A stretch of DNA of 22,298 nt from an uncultured Clostridia bacterium (GCA_937901805.1 CALDJI010000041.1:1-22298); one strand, 5' to 3'; positions 1 to 8,406 are shown, counted from the first letter of the stretch. Notes: a model not told the origin generated them from the letters alone. Numbers and translations: made by a program.

Positions 1-941
1 CTTTCTCTCTTTTTCGCCCCGAAATTCTGTGCTACAAAGGCATTGACCGCCGTGGCAAAGCCGTCCGCCGTCATCCAGGAAATACTCTCAATCTGGCTGC
101 CGACTTTCTGTACAGCTACCGCAGCGTCTCCCCAGGCGGCAATCAAGCGGGCAATCACCATGGAAACTTCGGTAAAGAGCATGCTCTGCATAGCAGAGGG
201 CAGTCCAATACGGAGAATTTCTTTCATACACGCGCGATCCGGCTTCCGGCGCATCCGCACATGGCAGAACAGATGGCTGTCCTTTCTGGCATAGAGTACG
301 AACAATAGTACCACCAGCGCCTGTGCCAGAACAGTCGCCAGGGCGGCCCCCCCGACGCCCATGGGCGGGATGGGTCCGATTCCAAAAATCAGCAGAGGAT
401 CAAGCACAATATTGAGCAGCAGACCCAGGACCGTGGCAAGAAAAGGCGTTTTGCTGTTTCCAGTTGCCGTAATCAGTCCGGTAAAGACCAGAGTTAAAAC
501 TGAAAAAACCATCCCCGCCGATACAATCACCAAATAGGTCTCCGCATCCCGGACAACGGCGGGATCATTGAGTTTGAAAAAGCCAATCAACGGCTGATGG
601 AAAAGAAGCATGACGAGCGCATACAGAGCGGAGAGAATCAGTCCCAGTTGAAGGGAATTCTGCGCAAACCGTCCTGCCAGGGGCGCATCTCCTGCGCCCA
701 GGCTCTGTGCCACCTTGACCTGCCCGCCCATGCGCGCAAGCACGGCAAGTCCCTGCGACAGCCACATATACATCCCGGCCGCGCCAACCGCAGCTACAGC
801 CCCCGGGCCGACGCGCCCGATCCAAATCATATCTGTCATGTTATACGCCATATTTACCAGCGACGTCGCCATAATCGGTAAAGCCAGGCGCGTTAGAGCG
901 GAGAGAATATTCCCCTCCAGTAAATTCACCCGTTTCGACAT
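1..941 (-). CDS. MATE family efflux transporter, partial (C-terminus outside window)
   Basis: Translation of the minus strand from an ATG at 941 stays open to the window edge (313 codons). It begins MSKRVNLLEGNILSALTRLA and continues through LPIMATSLVNMAYNMTDMIW, the usual N-terminus of NorM/MepA-type MATE exporters. Such proteins use a cation gradient to expel drugs and other organic compounds. At least seven hydrophobic helices are visible, and the family normally has twelve in about 450 residues, so roughly the last third is missing. An AGGGGG ribosome binding site sits 8 bases before the start. The gene follows guaB on the same strand but is separated from it by a strong terminator. I see no clear promoter of its own in the 93-base gap, so expression may depend on read-through. 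The substrate cannot be told from the sequence. Family assignment is confident. Confidence 0.9.
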   Translation of the reverse strand, partial: MSKRVNLLEGNILSALTRLALPIMATSLVNMAYNMTDMIWIGRVGPGAVAAVGAAGMYMWLSQGLAVLARMGGQVKVAQSLGAGDAPLAGRFAQNSLQLGLILSALYALVMLLFHQPLIGFFKLNDPAVVRDAETYLVIVSAGMVFSVLTLVFTGLITATGNSKTPFLATVLGLLLNIVLDPLLIFGIGPIPPMGVGGAALATVLAQALVVLLFVLYARKDSHLFCHVRMRRKPDRACMKEILRIGLPSAMQSMLFTEVSMVIARLIAAWGDAAVAVQKVGSQIESISWMTADGFATAVNAFVAQNFGAKKRE

Positions 942-981
942 AATAATTTCCCCCTGAAAACCCCTCAGAATTTTAGCCGCA

Positions 982-1020
982 CAAAAAATCCCCGGGATCT
1001 TGTTCCAGAGACCCGGGGAT
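982..1020 (-). terminator. Intrinsic terminator of guaB
   Basis: The arms at 988-996 and 1012-1020 form a perfect 9-bp GC-rich stem with a 15-nt loop. Read on the minus strand the stem runs straight into six T residues. It lies 14 bases past the guaB stop codon and before the MATE start, so it should end the guaB transcript. Confidence 0.85.
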
Positions 1021-1033
1021 TCAAGCGCCCTAT

Positions 1034-2539
1034 TTACTTAATGACGTTGCTGGAATCCTTGAGCACGACGTCATGCGCGCCGCCCTCCACAATACTGGTA
1101 GCGGAAACCAGGGTCAGTTTTGCTTTTTTCTGCAATTCCGGGATGGTGAGCGCCCCGCAGTTGCACATCGTGGATTTCACCTTGCTCAGAGTGAGCTGGA
1201 CATTGTCCTTCAGGCTTCCTGCGTAGGCGACATAGGAATCGACGCCCTCTTCAAAGGAGAGCTTTGCAGCGCCGCCCATATCATAGCGCTGCCAGTTTCT
1301 CGCTCTGGAGGAACCCTCGCCCCAGTACTCTTTCATATAGTTTCCGTTGATATTGACCTTATTTGTCGGGCTCTCATCAAAGCGGGCAAAATAACGACCG
1401 AGCATGACAAAATCTGCTCCCATGGCAAGCGCAAGGGTGAGATGGTGGTCGTGGACGATACCGCCGTCGGAACAGATCGGCACATAGATGCCGGTTTCCT
1501 CAAAATACTCGTCGCGGGCTTTTGCCACTTCAATGACGGCAGAAGCCTGTCCGCGTCCAATGCCTTTCTGTTCTCTGGTAATGCAGATGGAACCGCCGCC
1601 GATTCCGATTTTTACAAAATCCGCTCCTGCTTTTGCAAGGAACAAAAAGCCCTCTTTATCCACAACGTTACCGGCGCCGACCTTCACGGTGTCTCCATAT
1701 TTTTCACGGATAAACGCAATGGTCCGAGACTGCCATTCTGTAAAGCCCTCGGAGGAATCGATGCACAGAACGTCCGCGCCCGCCTCCACCAAAGCGGGGA
1801 CGCGCTCTTCATAGTCACGGGTATTGATGCCTGCGCCTACCACATAGCGCTTGGAAGCGTCCAGCAGCTCGTTCGGGTTTTCCTTATGAGAATCGTAATC
1901 CTTGCGGAACACAAAATAGAGCAGCCGCTGGTTGTCGTCAATAATCGGCAGGGAATTGAGCTTGTGATCCCAGATGATATTGTTGGCCTCTTTCAGGCTG
2001 GTGCCCTCCGGAGCGGTAATCAGTTTTTCGAACGGGGTCATAAATTCGGAGACTTTGGTTTCCGGAGACATCCGGCTGACGCGGTAGTCGCGGCTGGTGA
2101 CAATCCCGAGGAGTTTTCCATCGCTGGTGCCGTCGTCTGTTACGGCAACGGTGGAGTGATCGGTTTTTTTCTTGAGCGCAAGAATGTCTGCCAGGGTCTG
2201 ATCCGGGCGGATATTGGAATCGCTGCGCACAAAGCCTGCTTTATAATTCTTTGCACGGGCAACCATAGCGGCTTCGCTTTCGATGCTCTGAGAACCGTAA
2301 ATAAAGGAGATGCCGCCCTCTTTTGCCAGGGCAACCGCCATATTATCGTCCGATACCGACTGCATGATGGCGGAAACCATTGGGATATTCATGGAAATCG
2401 CCGGTTCTTCCCCTTTTTTAAACTTGACAAGCGGTGTTTTGAGGCTGACATTGCTGGGAATACACTCTGCAGAAGAATAGCCGGGAACCAGCAGATACTC
2501 GTTAAACGTATGAGATGGTTCGCTGAAATAATACGCCAT
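1034..2539 (-). CDS. guaB: IMP dehydrogenase, Tritrichomonas-like type
   Basis: The enzyme oxidises IMP to XMP with NAD+, the committed step of GMP synthesis, in the cytosol. The 501-residue protein has the (beta/alpha)8 core interrupted at about 110-220 by a CBS pair. The catalytic loop GGGSICIT places the nucleophilic cysteine at residue 319. SDGG at 357-360 binds the phosphate, and RNWQRYD at 414-420 is the mobile flap with the Arg418-Tyr419 dyad. The loop reads [19 protein letters not shown], not the common bacterial GPGSICTTR. These numbers, and the N-terminal [15 protein letters not shown], match my memory of the T. foetus enzyme. The ATG at 2539 is preceded by AAGGAG. The gene is monocistronic, with a sigma-A promoter at 2690-2662 and its own terminator. 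Function is very sure; the phyletic affinity is from memory. Confidence 0.97.
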   Translation of the reverse strand: MAYYFSEPSHTFNEYLLVPGYSSAECIPSNVSLKTPLVKFKKGEEPAISMNIPMVSAIMQSVSDDNMAVALAKEGGISFIYGSQSIESEAAMVARAKNYKAGFVRSDSNIRPDQTLADILALKKKTDHSTVAVTDDGTSDGKLLGIVTSRDYRVSRMSPETKVSEFMTPFEKLITAPEGTSLKEANNIIWDHKLNSLPIIDDNQRLLYFVFRKDYDSHKENPNELLDASKRYVVGAGINTRDYEERVPALVEAGADVLCIDSSEGFTEWQSRTIAFIREKYGDTVKVGAGNVVDKEGFLFLAKAGADFVKIGIGGGSICITREQKGIGRGQASAVIEVAKARDEYFEETGIYVPICSDGGIVHDHHLTLALAMGADFVMLGRYFARFDESPTNKVNINGNYMKEYWGEGSSRARNWQRYDMGGAAKLSFEEGVDSYVAYAGSLKDNVQLTLSKVKSTMCNCGALTIPELQKKAKLTLVSATSIVEGGAHDVVLKDSSNVIK

Positions 2540-2661
2540 GGTATCGTCTCCTTTTCTTTTCTCTGTAATGGCGGTTGATTTGAATAAAAATACGCCGTTT
2601 CTTATAAAATTTCACTCCATCAGAGGAAAGCCCAAAGAAAACCGGCGGTTGAGTTTTTCCT

Positions 2662-2690
2662 ATTATAATGAGGAAAAAATCATAAGTCAA
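2662..2690 (-). promoter_or_regulatory. Sigma-A promoter of guaB
   Basis: On the minus strand a -35 box TTGACT (2690-2685) and a perfect -10 box TATAAT (2667-2662) are separated by 17 bases. Transcription would start near 2655, giving a leader of about 115 nt before guaB. A short palindrome, AACCGGCGGTT at 2640-2650, lies just past the predicted start site and could be an operator. I see no purine riboswitch in the leader. Confidence 0.85.
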
Positions 2691-2793
2691 GCACTCTTTT
2701 TTTCCTTTGACAGAGTTTATCATAATCCATAACTATACAGGGAAATCTTCCCCCTGTTTTTATGGATTTTTCTGTCGTTTTTTTGCGCGGTGC

Positions 2794-2819
2794 TATGGGG
2801 AGCCGGACAGCTCCCCATA
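2794..2819. other. Perfect 10-bp hairpin downstream of the membrane protein gene
   Basis: Arms TATGGGGAGC (2794-2803) and GCTCCCCATA (2810-2819) pair perfectly around a 6-nt loop. It lies about 60 bases past the stop of the minus-strand gene ending at 2880, where a terminator is expected, but no T-run follows on either strand. It may be a Rho-dependent or RNA-stabilising 3' end, so calling it an intrinsic terminator is not justified. Apart from this and the guaB promoter, the gap 2540-2879 holds nothing I recognise. Confidence 0.4.
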
Positions 2820-2879
2820 CATAGCTCTGAATAAATATGATTCGAAGCCCAGCGCATAACGGATCGTCAGACTTCCCTG

Positions 2880-3443
2880 TTACTGAAAGTTTCCTCCCTG
2901 TCCCATATAGGGTTGATACGGGGCAGATGGCGGAGGAGCCATATCAACGGGGACGCGGTTGCGCACAGCAAACACAAAAATCGGTCCCAGACCCAGAAGA
3001 ATGGATAATACTAGAAACACTGTCGCCTTCTGAGGCGCATGAACCTTGAAAATCTGATAGTAGGAGATATAGGTAAAGACCGTGGTCGCAATGCTAAGTC
3101 CCCAGACGAGGAGCCACGGAAACTCAAACAGTCCTGTGAGCACCCCGGAGAAAAAGGTCACACATCCACAAATCAGCAGGATCAGGGAATACTTTGTATT
3201 TTTCCCCTCGTGCATTTCAATCTGGTCCGCAACGTTGCCCAGCAGATACATCCGCCCAATGGGAATCCATGCAAGGAATGCGTTGTCAATCCCCCGGCAC
3301 TGCGCGATATGGTACAGACCAATGCTCTCCAGCACATAGAAAACCAAAGAGACAATCAGCCAAATAGCCAGAATCACTACAAGCACGGTCCAGAACATCA
3401 CTAAAAATTCCCCAAGATCCGAGTAATAATTGTAATAAGACAT
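2880..3443 (-). CDS. Small polytopic membrane protein, function unknown
   Basis: The 187-residue protein has four predicted membrane helices, at about 13-42, 84-104, 106-128 and 140-160. Between the first two is a soluble loop containing a segment like AWIPIGRMYLLGNVAD. The C-terminus is a polar, proline-rich tail (PPPSAPYQPYMGQGG). N-terminal tyrosines (MSYYNYYSD) precede the first helix. Similar small membrane proteins with an IPIxxxYLxGxxAD-like loop and a Pro/Gly/Gln tail occur in Clostridia, but I know no assigned function. GGGAG lies 8 bases before the ATG, and a good sigma-A promoter is at 3547-3519. It is transcribed divergently from marR, and nothing in the sequence links it to the efflux cassette. 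Confidence 0.8.
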   Translation of the reverse strand: MSYYNYYSDLGEFLVMFWTVLVVILAIWLIVSLVFYVLESIGLYHIAQCRGIDNAFLAWIPIGRMYLLGNVADQIEMHEGKNTKYSLILLICGCVTFFSGVLTGLFEFPWLLVWGLSIATTVFTYISYYQIFKVHAPQKATVFLVLSILLGLGPIFVFAVRNRVPVDMAPPPSAPYQPYMGQGGNFQ

Positions 3444-3518
3444 ATAATTTCTCCCTTACTTTGATTCACCCCAAAACCGCATATTTATAGAAATGGGGAG
3501 AAGACATTTTACAAATCC

Positions 3519-3547
3519 ATTATACCGGATGAAAAAAAATTTCGCAA
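3519..3547 (-). promoter_or_regulatory. Sigma-A promoter of the small membrane protein gene
   Basis: Minus-strand -35 box TTGCGA (3547-3542) and perfect -10 box TATAAT (3524-3519) have a 17-base spacer that includes eight consecutive T residues. Transcription would start near 3512, about 70 nt before the start codon at 3443. Confidence 0.7.
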
Positions 3548-3634
3548 CATATACAACCAGAAAGAAATTTAGTTTGCCGAGCAAATAAAATGAAGAGGAA
3601 AACGTGAACAAAAATTGAATTCTCGCCCCGATTG

Positions 3635-3681
3635 TTGCATAGTATAGCAGAATTATGGTAATATTATAATTAGTCAACTAA
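3635..3681 (+). promoter_or_regulatory. marR promoter region with palindromic operator candidate
   Basis: A TATAAT at 3665-3670 is immediately followed by the inverted repeat TTAGTCAACTAA (3670-3681), two 5-bp arms around 2 bases. An alternative pair is TTGCAT (3635-3640) with TAATAT (3659-3664), 18 bases apart. The -35 box for the first candidate is poor, so the exact start is unsure. TTAG-N-CTAA palindromes are typical MarR/SlyA-type half-sites. Its position between -10 and the ribosome binding site (AAGGAGAGG, 3687-3695) fits autorepression of the marR-ABC-ABC operon. Confidence 0.6.
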
Positions 3682-3701
3682 GTAAAAAGGAGAGGTACCC
3701 C

Positions 3702-4166
3702 ATGTTCGACTGCCGGCAAGAACCATCCGCATTATTGATGCTGTTTGGCCAGGTGGCCCATCTGCAGCTTTTACAGGCATATAACCTGCTGGATGAACTC
3801 GGCGTCCACCCCAAACAAGTACCGACATTGATGGCTCTCAAAAATCATGAAGGTATCAGCCAGAGGGAACTGGTGGATTTGCTCCGCGTCAAAGCCCCTA
3901 CTGTAGCGGTTACTGTCAAACGCCTGGAACGCGCAGGATATGTCAAACGAGGGGGAGACGAAACGGATCAGCGGGTCAACCGGATTTATCTGACCGAATA
4001 CGGCAAACAGATTGTCGAGCAAATCCCATCCCGTATGAAACAAGTAGAACAGGAAATCCTGAAGGGAATGACCCCAGAAGAGCTGCTGCTCATGCGCAGG
4101 CTGCTGCTTCAGATGCGGGAAAACCTGACAGAACCCCATCTGCGGAGCCCTGTGGAAGGAAACTAA
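3702..4166 (+). CDS. MarR family transcriptional regulator of the ABC exporter operon
   Basis: This 154-residue dimeric winged-helix repressor has N-terminal helices at about 9-48. The DNA-binding part runs from GISQRELVDLL (51-61) through the recognition helix KAPTVAVTVKRLERAGYV to the wing DETDQRVNRIYLTEYG (86-101), which holds the typical DxR motif at 89-91. The C-terminal helices 105-143 close the dimer interface. MarR proteins usually release DNA on binding a small ligand; the ligand here is unknown. The start at 3702 has AAGGAGAGG seven bases upstream. Two ABC transporter genes follow on the same strand, the first after 47 bases, with no terminator between. The likely role is drug- or metabolite-responsive control of that exporter. 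The family is sure; target and ligand are inference. Confidence 0.92.
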   Translation: MFDCRQEPSALLMLFGQVAHLQLLQAYNLLDELGVHPKQVPTLMALKNHEGISQRELVDLLRVKAPTVAVTVKRLERAGYVKRGGDETDQRVNRIYLTEYGKQIVEQIPSRMKQVEQEILKGMTPEELLLMRRLLLQMRENLTEPHLRSPVEGN

Positions 4167-4213
4167 CCCCAGGCAACCCCGTAAAAAAGATTCCAAAGGG
4201 AGGACTGACCCAT

Positions 4214-6478
4214 TTGCTTAAGCTTGCCAAATATCTCAAAAAATCGATCGTCCCAATCCTGCTGATTTTCGGATTGCTGGTCATCCAGGCAATGTGCGAT
4301 CTGGCGCTGCCGGACTATACCTCCAAAATCGTCGACATCGGCATCCAGCAGGGAGGGATCGAACATGCGGCCCCACAGGCGATTGCCAAAGAGCAACTCA
4401 CTAAAATCCTGCTGTTTATCCAAGAATCGGAACAGCAGACTGTTTTGAAGGAATACCGTCTGCTTGACCCGGAAACCCTTTCCGATTCGGAATATCAGAA
4501 ATATCTCAAGGAGTACCCTGCCCTGGAAAACGAGCCTGTCTATGTTTTGAATACTAAAGATACCGAAAAAATTGAACGGCTCTCCTCCTTGCTTGCAAAG
4601 CCAATCCTGTTGACCGAATTTCTGGAACAGGAAAACGGGCAGAGCGCCGCGCTCAAAGAGCAGCTGCTTTCTCAGGTGATGCCCGGCGGAGTCCCGCAGC
4701 AGATCCCAGTAGATTCGATTGATTTATTCCAACTCCTTTCCAACCTGCCCGCAGAGCAGCGGGAGCAGCTAACCGCCAAAATGGAAGAGCCCTTTGGGGA
4801 TCTTTCCGACAGTATGTCGCAGCAGAGTGCCGCCGCTTTCCTGAAAACAGAGTACGAACGTCTGGGTATGGACGCATCGGATATCCAAACCGGATACATC
4901 CTGCGGACGGGCCTGAAAATGCTGGGCGTCTCCCTGCTTGCCGTTGCGGCGACGATCCTGGTCGGCTTCCTTGCTTCCCGGGTGGCGGCGTCCCTGGGGC
5001 GCGATCTGCGCAGCAGCGTCTTTAAAAAGGTCGTCTCCTTTTCCAGCCAGGAGATGGATGAATTCTCAACCGCTTCCCTGATTACCAGAAGTACCAACGA
5101 CATCCAGCAGATCCAGATGTTTATGGTCATGATGCTGCGGATTGTCTTTTACGCCCCGATCCTGGGCATCGGCGGCGTCATCAAAGTCCTCGGCACCAAC
5201 ACCTCCATGACCTGGATCATCGCCGTCGGCGTCGCGGCTGTCCTCACTCTGGTGATCGTGCTGTTCTGCATTGCCATGCCGCGCTTTCAGATCTTGCAGA
5301 AACTGGTCGACAAGCTCAACCTGGTCACCAGGGAAATCCTCACCGGCCTGCCGGTTATCCGTGCCTTTTCCACCCAGAAATACGAAGAATCCCGTTTTGA
5401 CAGAGCGAACCGGGATCTGACCAGAACCAACCTCTTCGTCAACCGGGTAATGACCTGTATGATGCCGACTATGATGCTGATGATGAACGCAATTTCCATC
5501 GCCATCGTCTGGTTTGGCGCCAAAGGGATTGACGCCGGTCAGATGCAGGTTGGCGACATGATGGCATTTTTACAGTACACGATGCAGATTATCATGTCCT
5601 TCCTGATGATTTCCATGGTTTCCATTATGATGCCGAGGGCGTCCGTTTCTGCCGGCCGTATTGTAGAAGTACTCAAAAAAGAACCGGCCATCAAAGATCC
5701 CGTTTCCCCAAAAGCCGCCAATCCTTCCAAAAAAGGCGTAGTAGAATTCCAAAACGTCTCCTTCCGCTATCCAAATGCACAAGAGGACGTCCTTTCTGAC
5801 ATCTCCTTTACGGCGCTCCCAGGGCAGACCACGGCTTTCATCGGTTCCACCGGCTCTGGGAAATCCACCCTTATCAACCTGATCCCGCGTTTTTACGATG
5901 TATCGTGCGGGGAAATTCTGGTAGACGGTACCAACATCAAAGAGATGACCCAACACGATCTGCACGAAAAGATTGGATATGTCCCGCAGCAGGGCGTTCT
6001 CTTCTCCGGGACGATTGCATCCAATATCAAATACGGCAAAAAGGACGCCAGCGATGAGCAGATGCGCTCCGCGGCAGAAACCGCCCAGGCCATGGAATTT
6101 ATCAGTCAAAAGGAGGATACCTTCGACTCCGAAATTTCCCAGGGCGGCACCAATGTCTCCGGCGGGCAAAAACAGCGTCTCTCCATTGCAAGGGCAATTG
6201 CGAAAGAGCCGGAGATCTATATCTTTGACGACAGCTTTTCCGCCCTGGATTTCCAGACCGATCGCGCCCTGCGCGCCGCGTTGAAGGAAAAAACGGCGGA
6301 TTCCACCGTGCTGATTGTTGCGCAGAGAATCAGTACCATTATGCATGCGGAACAAATCATTGTCCTGGACGAAGGAAAAATTGTCGGTATCGGGACCCAT
6401 AAACAGCTGCTGGAAACATGCGAAGTATACCAGCAGATTGCACTATCCCAGCTTTCAAAGGAGGAATTGGCACAATGA
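4214..6478 (+). CDS. Heterodimeric ABC exporter, subunit 1 (degenerate ATP site half)
   Basis: This 754-residue half-transporter fuses a membrane domain to a nucleotide-binding domain. Helix 1 (about 12-30) is followed by a long predicted extracellular insertion of about 180 residues (45-225), rich in Glu and Gln; the remaining five helices lie at about 232-475. Walker A is GSTGSGKST at 544-552, the signature is intact (VSGGQ, 648-652), but Walker B ends FDD. Asp673 thus replaces the catalytic Glu, and the switch residue is Gln704 instead of His. Asp/Gln at these positions mark the degenerate half of TM287/288- and BmrCD-like exporters. The start is TTG at 4214, chosen because AAAGGGAGG lies 10 bases upstream and no in-frame ATG fits. 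The stop overlaps the next gene's ATG (ATGA). The substrate is unknown; multidrug export is probable. Confidence 0.93.
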   Translation: MLKLAKYLKKSIVPILLIFGLLVIQAMCDLALPDYTSKIVDIGIQQGGIEHAAPQAIAKEQLTKILLFIQESEQQTVLKEYRLLDPETLSDSEYQKYLKEYPALENEPVYVLNTKDTEKIERLSSLLAKPILLTEFLEQENGQSAALKEQLLSQVMPGGVPQQIPVDSIDLFQLLSNLPAEQREQLTAKMEEPFGDLSDSMSQQSAAAFLKTEYERLGMDASDIQTGYILRTGLKMLGVSLLAVAATILVGFLASRVAASLGRDLRSSVFKKVVSFSSQEMDEFSTASLITRSTNDIQQIQMFMVMMLRIVFYAPILGIGGVIKVLGTNTSMTWIIAVGVAAVLTLVIVLFCIAMPRFQILQKLVDKLNLVTREILTGLPVIRAFSTQKYEESRFDRANRDLTRTNLFVNRVMTCMMPTMMLMMNAISIAIVWFGAKGIDAGQMQVGDMMAFLQYTMQIIMSFLMISMVSIMMPRASVSAGRIVEVLKKEPAIKDPVSPKAANPSKKGVVEFQNVSFRYPNAQEDVLSDISFTALPGQTTAFIGSTGSGKSTLINLIPRFYDVSCGEILVDGTNIKEMTQHDLHEKIGYVPQQGVLFSGTIASNIKYGKKDASDEQMRSAAETAQAMEFISQKEDTFDSEISQGGTNVSGGQKQRLSIARAIAKEPEIYIFDDSFSALDFQTDRALRAALKEKTADSTVLIVAQRISTIMHAEQIIVLDEGKIVGIGTHKQLLETCEVYQQIALSQLSKEELAQ

Positions 6479-8301
6479 GCAAAAAAAGAGGCCCCATGGG
6501 GCACGGCGCGATGCACGGGGAAAAGGCCAAGGACTTCAAGGGTTCCATGAAAAACCTGCTGAAATACCTTTCAGTATATAAGCTTTCCCTGCTGCTTGTA
6601 TTGATTTTTGCCGTAGGCAGCACGGTCTTTATGATTGTGGGGCCGAAAATCCTCGGCAACGCAACAACGGAAATTTTTAACGGCCTTGTCAGCAAGGTTT
6701 CCGGCGGTGCGGGCATTGACTTTGGCAAAGTCGGGCAAATCCTGATTTTCCTGCTGGTGATGTATGGGATCAGCGCCCTGTTCTCCTATATCCAGAGTTT
6801 TTTGATGACCGGCGTCACACAGAAAATAACCTATCAGCTCCGGAAAGCGATTTCCGAAAAGATCAACCGGATGCCTATGAAATACTTTGACGGGAAAACC
6901 CACGGCGAGGTCCTTTCCCGCGTGACCAACGATGTGGATACGCTCAGCCAGAGTATGAACCAGAGCATCATCCAAATTATCACCTCGATTACTACGGTCA
7001 TCGGCGTCCTGATTATGATGTTCTCCATCAGCTGGCTGATGACCATTGTCGCATTGCTCATCCTCCCCATCTCCCTGTTGCTGGTCTCCGTCATTGTCAA
7101 GCGTTCCCAGAAATACTTCAAGGCGCAGCAGGAATACCTCGGCCATGTCAACGGCCAGGTAGAAGAGGTCTACGGCGGGCACAATATTGTCCGCGCATTC
7201 AACAGCGAAGAAGATGTAGTTAAAACCTTTGATGAAACCAATGAGACCCTGTACAAATCGGCCTGGAAATCCCAGTTCTTCTCCGGTATGATGCAGCCGA
7301 TTATGAATTTCATCGGCAACATCGGCTATGTCGCCGTCGCCATCCTGGGCGGCTGGCTGGCGATTGCCGGAACCATCACTGTGGGGAATATCCAGTCTTT
7401 TATCCAGTATGTCAAGACCTTTACCCAGCAGGTCACCTCCGCCGCGCAGGTTACCAATATGCTTCAGGCGACAGCTGCTGCTGCGGAACGGGTATTTGAA
7501 TTCCTTGCAGAAGAAGAGGAGGATCAGACCGTTTCCAATCCGGTTTCCGTGAAAGGGCTGGAAGGGCGCGTCACCTTTGATCATGTCCGGTTTGGATATA
7601 ACCCGGATAAGATTATCATCAAGGATTTCTCCGCTTCTGTGGAGCCGGGCCAAAAAATTGCCATTGTCGGGCCGACCGGCGCCGGAAAGACCACAATGAT
7701 CAAACTACTGATGCGCTTTTACGACGTCAATTCCGGTGCAATCCTGGTGGACGGGCACAATGTCAAGGACTTCAACCGCAGCGAACTGCGGGAAATGTTC
7801 GGCATGGTATTGCAGGATACCTGGCTGTTCAATGGAACCATCCTGGATAATATCCGTTACGGAAAACTGGATGCAACCGAGGAAGAAGTCCAAACGGCGG
7901 CAAAATCCGCCCATGTTGACCATTTTGTCAAGACCCTGCCGGACGGCTATCATATGGTGCTCAATGAGGAGGCAAGCAATGTTTCCCAGGGACAAAAACA
8001 GCTTTTGACGATTGCCCGCGCTATACTAGCCGATCCGAAAATCCTAATTCTTGACGAAGCCACCTCCTCGGTCGACACCCGCACCGAGGAACGGATTCAA
8101 AAGGCCATGGATAACCTGATGCGCGGAAGAACCAGCTTTATCATCGCGCACCGTCTTTCTACGATCCGGGACGCCGATCTTATCCTTGTCATGAAGGACG
8201 GGGATATTGTGGAACAGGGGACACACGAAGAACTTCTGGCCCGCGGAGGGTTTTACTCCAAGCTCTACAATTCCCAGTTTGAAAGCGTTCAATCCGCATA
8301 A
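6475..8301 (+). CDS. Heterodimeric ABC exporter, subunit 2 (catalytic ATP site half)
   Basis: This 608-residue half-transporter starts at 6475, inside the ATGA overlap with subunit 1, behind a strong AAAGGAGGA site; longer in-frame starts upstream lie within the previous gene. A charged, glycine-rich N-terminus (MSKKRGPMGHGAMHGEKAKD) precedes six helices at about 32-330. Walker A is GPTGAGKTT at 399-407. Walker B is ILILDE with catalytic Glu528, and the switch His559 is present. The signature, however, is VSQGQ (503-507) in place of SGGQ. Its canonical Walker B and switch therefore pair with subunit 1's good signature, and its altered signature faces subunit 1's defective Walker B. This gives one active and one regulatory ATP site in the plasma membrane. 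A stable terminator follows. Assignment is sure; the cargo is not known. Confidence 0.95.
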   Translation: MSKKRGPMGHGAMHGEKAKDFKGSMKNLLKYLSVYKLSLLLVLIFAVGSTVFMIVGPKILGNATTEIFNGLVSKVSGGAGIDFGKVGQILIFLLVMYGISALFSYIQSFLMTGVTQKITYQLRKAISEKINRMPMKYFDGKTHGEVLSRVTNDVDTLSQSMNQSIIQIITSITTVIGVLIMMFSISWLMTIVALLILPISLLLVSVIVKRSQKYFKAQQEYLGHVNGQVEEVYGGHNIVRAFNSEEDVVKTFDETNETLYKSAWKSQFFSGMMQPIMNFIGNIGYVAVAILGGWLAIAGTITVGNIQSFIQYVKTFTQQVTSAAQVTNMLQATAAAAERVFEFLAEEEEDQTVSNPVSVKGLEGRVTFDHVRFGYNPDKIIIKDFSASVEPGQKIAIVGPTGAGKTTMIKLLMRFYDVNSGAILVDGHNVKDFNRSELREMFGMVLQDTWLFNGTILDNIRYGKLDATEEEVQTAAKSAHVDHFVKTLPDGYHMVLNEEASNVSQGQKQLLTIARAILADPKILILDEATSSVDTRTEERIQKAMDNLMRGRTSFIIAHRLSTIRDADLILVMKDGDIVEQGTHEELLARGGFYSKLYNSQFESVQSA

Positions 8302-8313
8302 AACCCTCTATAC

Positions 8314-8343
8314 AACCCCCCTGCCATTTTCAGCAGGGGGGTT
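8314..8343. terminator. Shared terminator between convergent genes
   Basis: An 11-bp perfect stem, AACCCCCCTGC (8314-8324) with GCAGGGGGGTT (8333-8343), has an 8-nt loop. It lies 12 bases after the ABC subunit 2 stop and before the convergent lipoprotein gene's end at 8407. The trailing T-richness is modest on the plus strand (TT then CACGTTCATTTTC) and on the minus strand (TTGTATAGAGGGTTTT). It probably stops both transcripts, most clearly the efflux operon. Confidence 0.75.
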
Positions 8344-8406
8344 CACGTTCATTTTCATCTTCTCTGTACAGGCTTTACGCCAAGATGGGGAAGGCTATTC
8401 CCGCCT

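Noticed and set aside
1073..2578. A 501-codon open frame on the plus strand opposite guaB
   Set aside because: It mirrors the guaB frame and has no ribosome binding site or recognisable domain; long antisense frames arise from the codon bias of the real gene. The same holds for the long frames opposite aspS (11807-13174), hisS (13451-14530), mreB (20328-21320) and the ABC genes (5570-6400, 6571-7653).
2738..2762. Plus-strand hairpin ACAGGG/CCCTGT followed by T5, terminator-like
   Set aside because: No plus-strand gene lies upstream to be terminated, and on the minus strand it has no T-run; probably chance pairing upstream of the guaB promoter.
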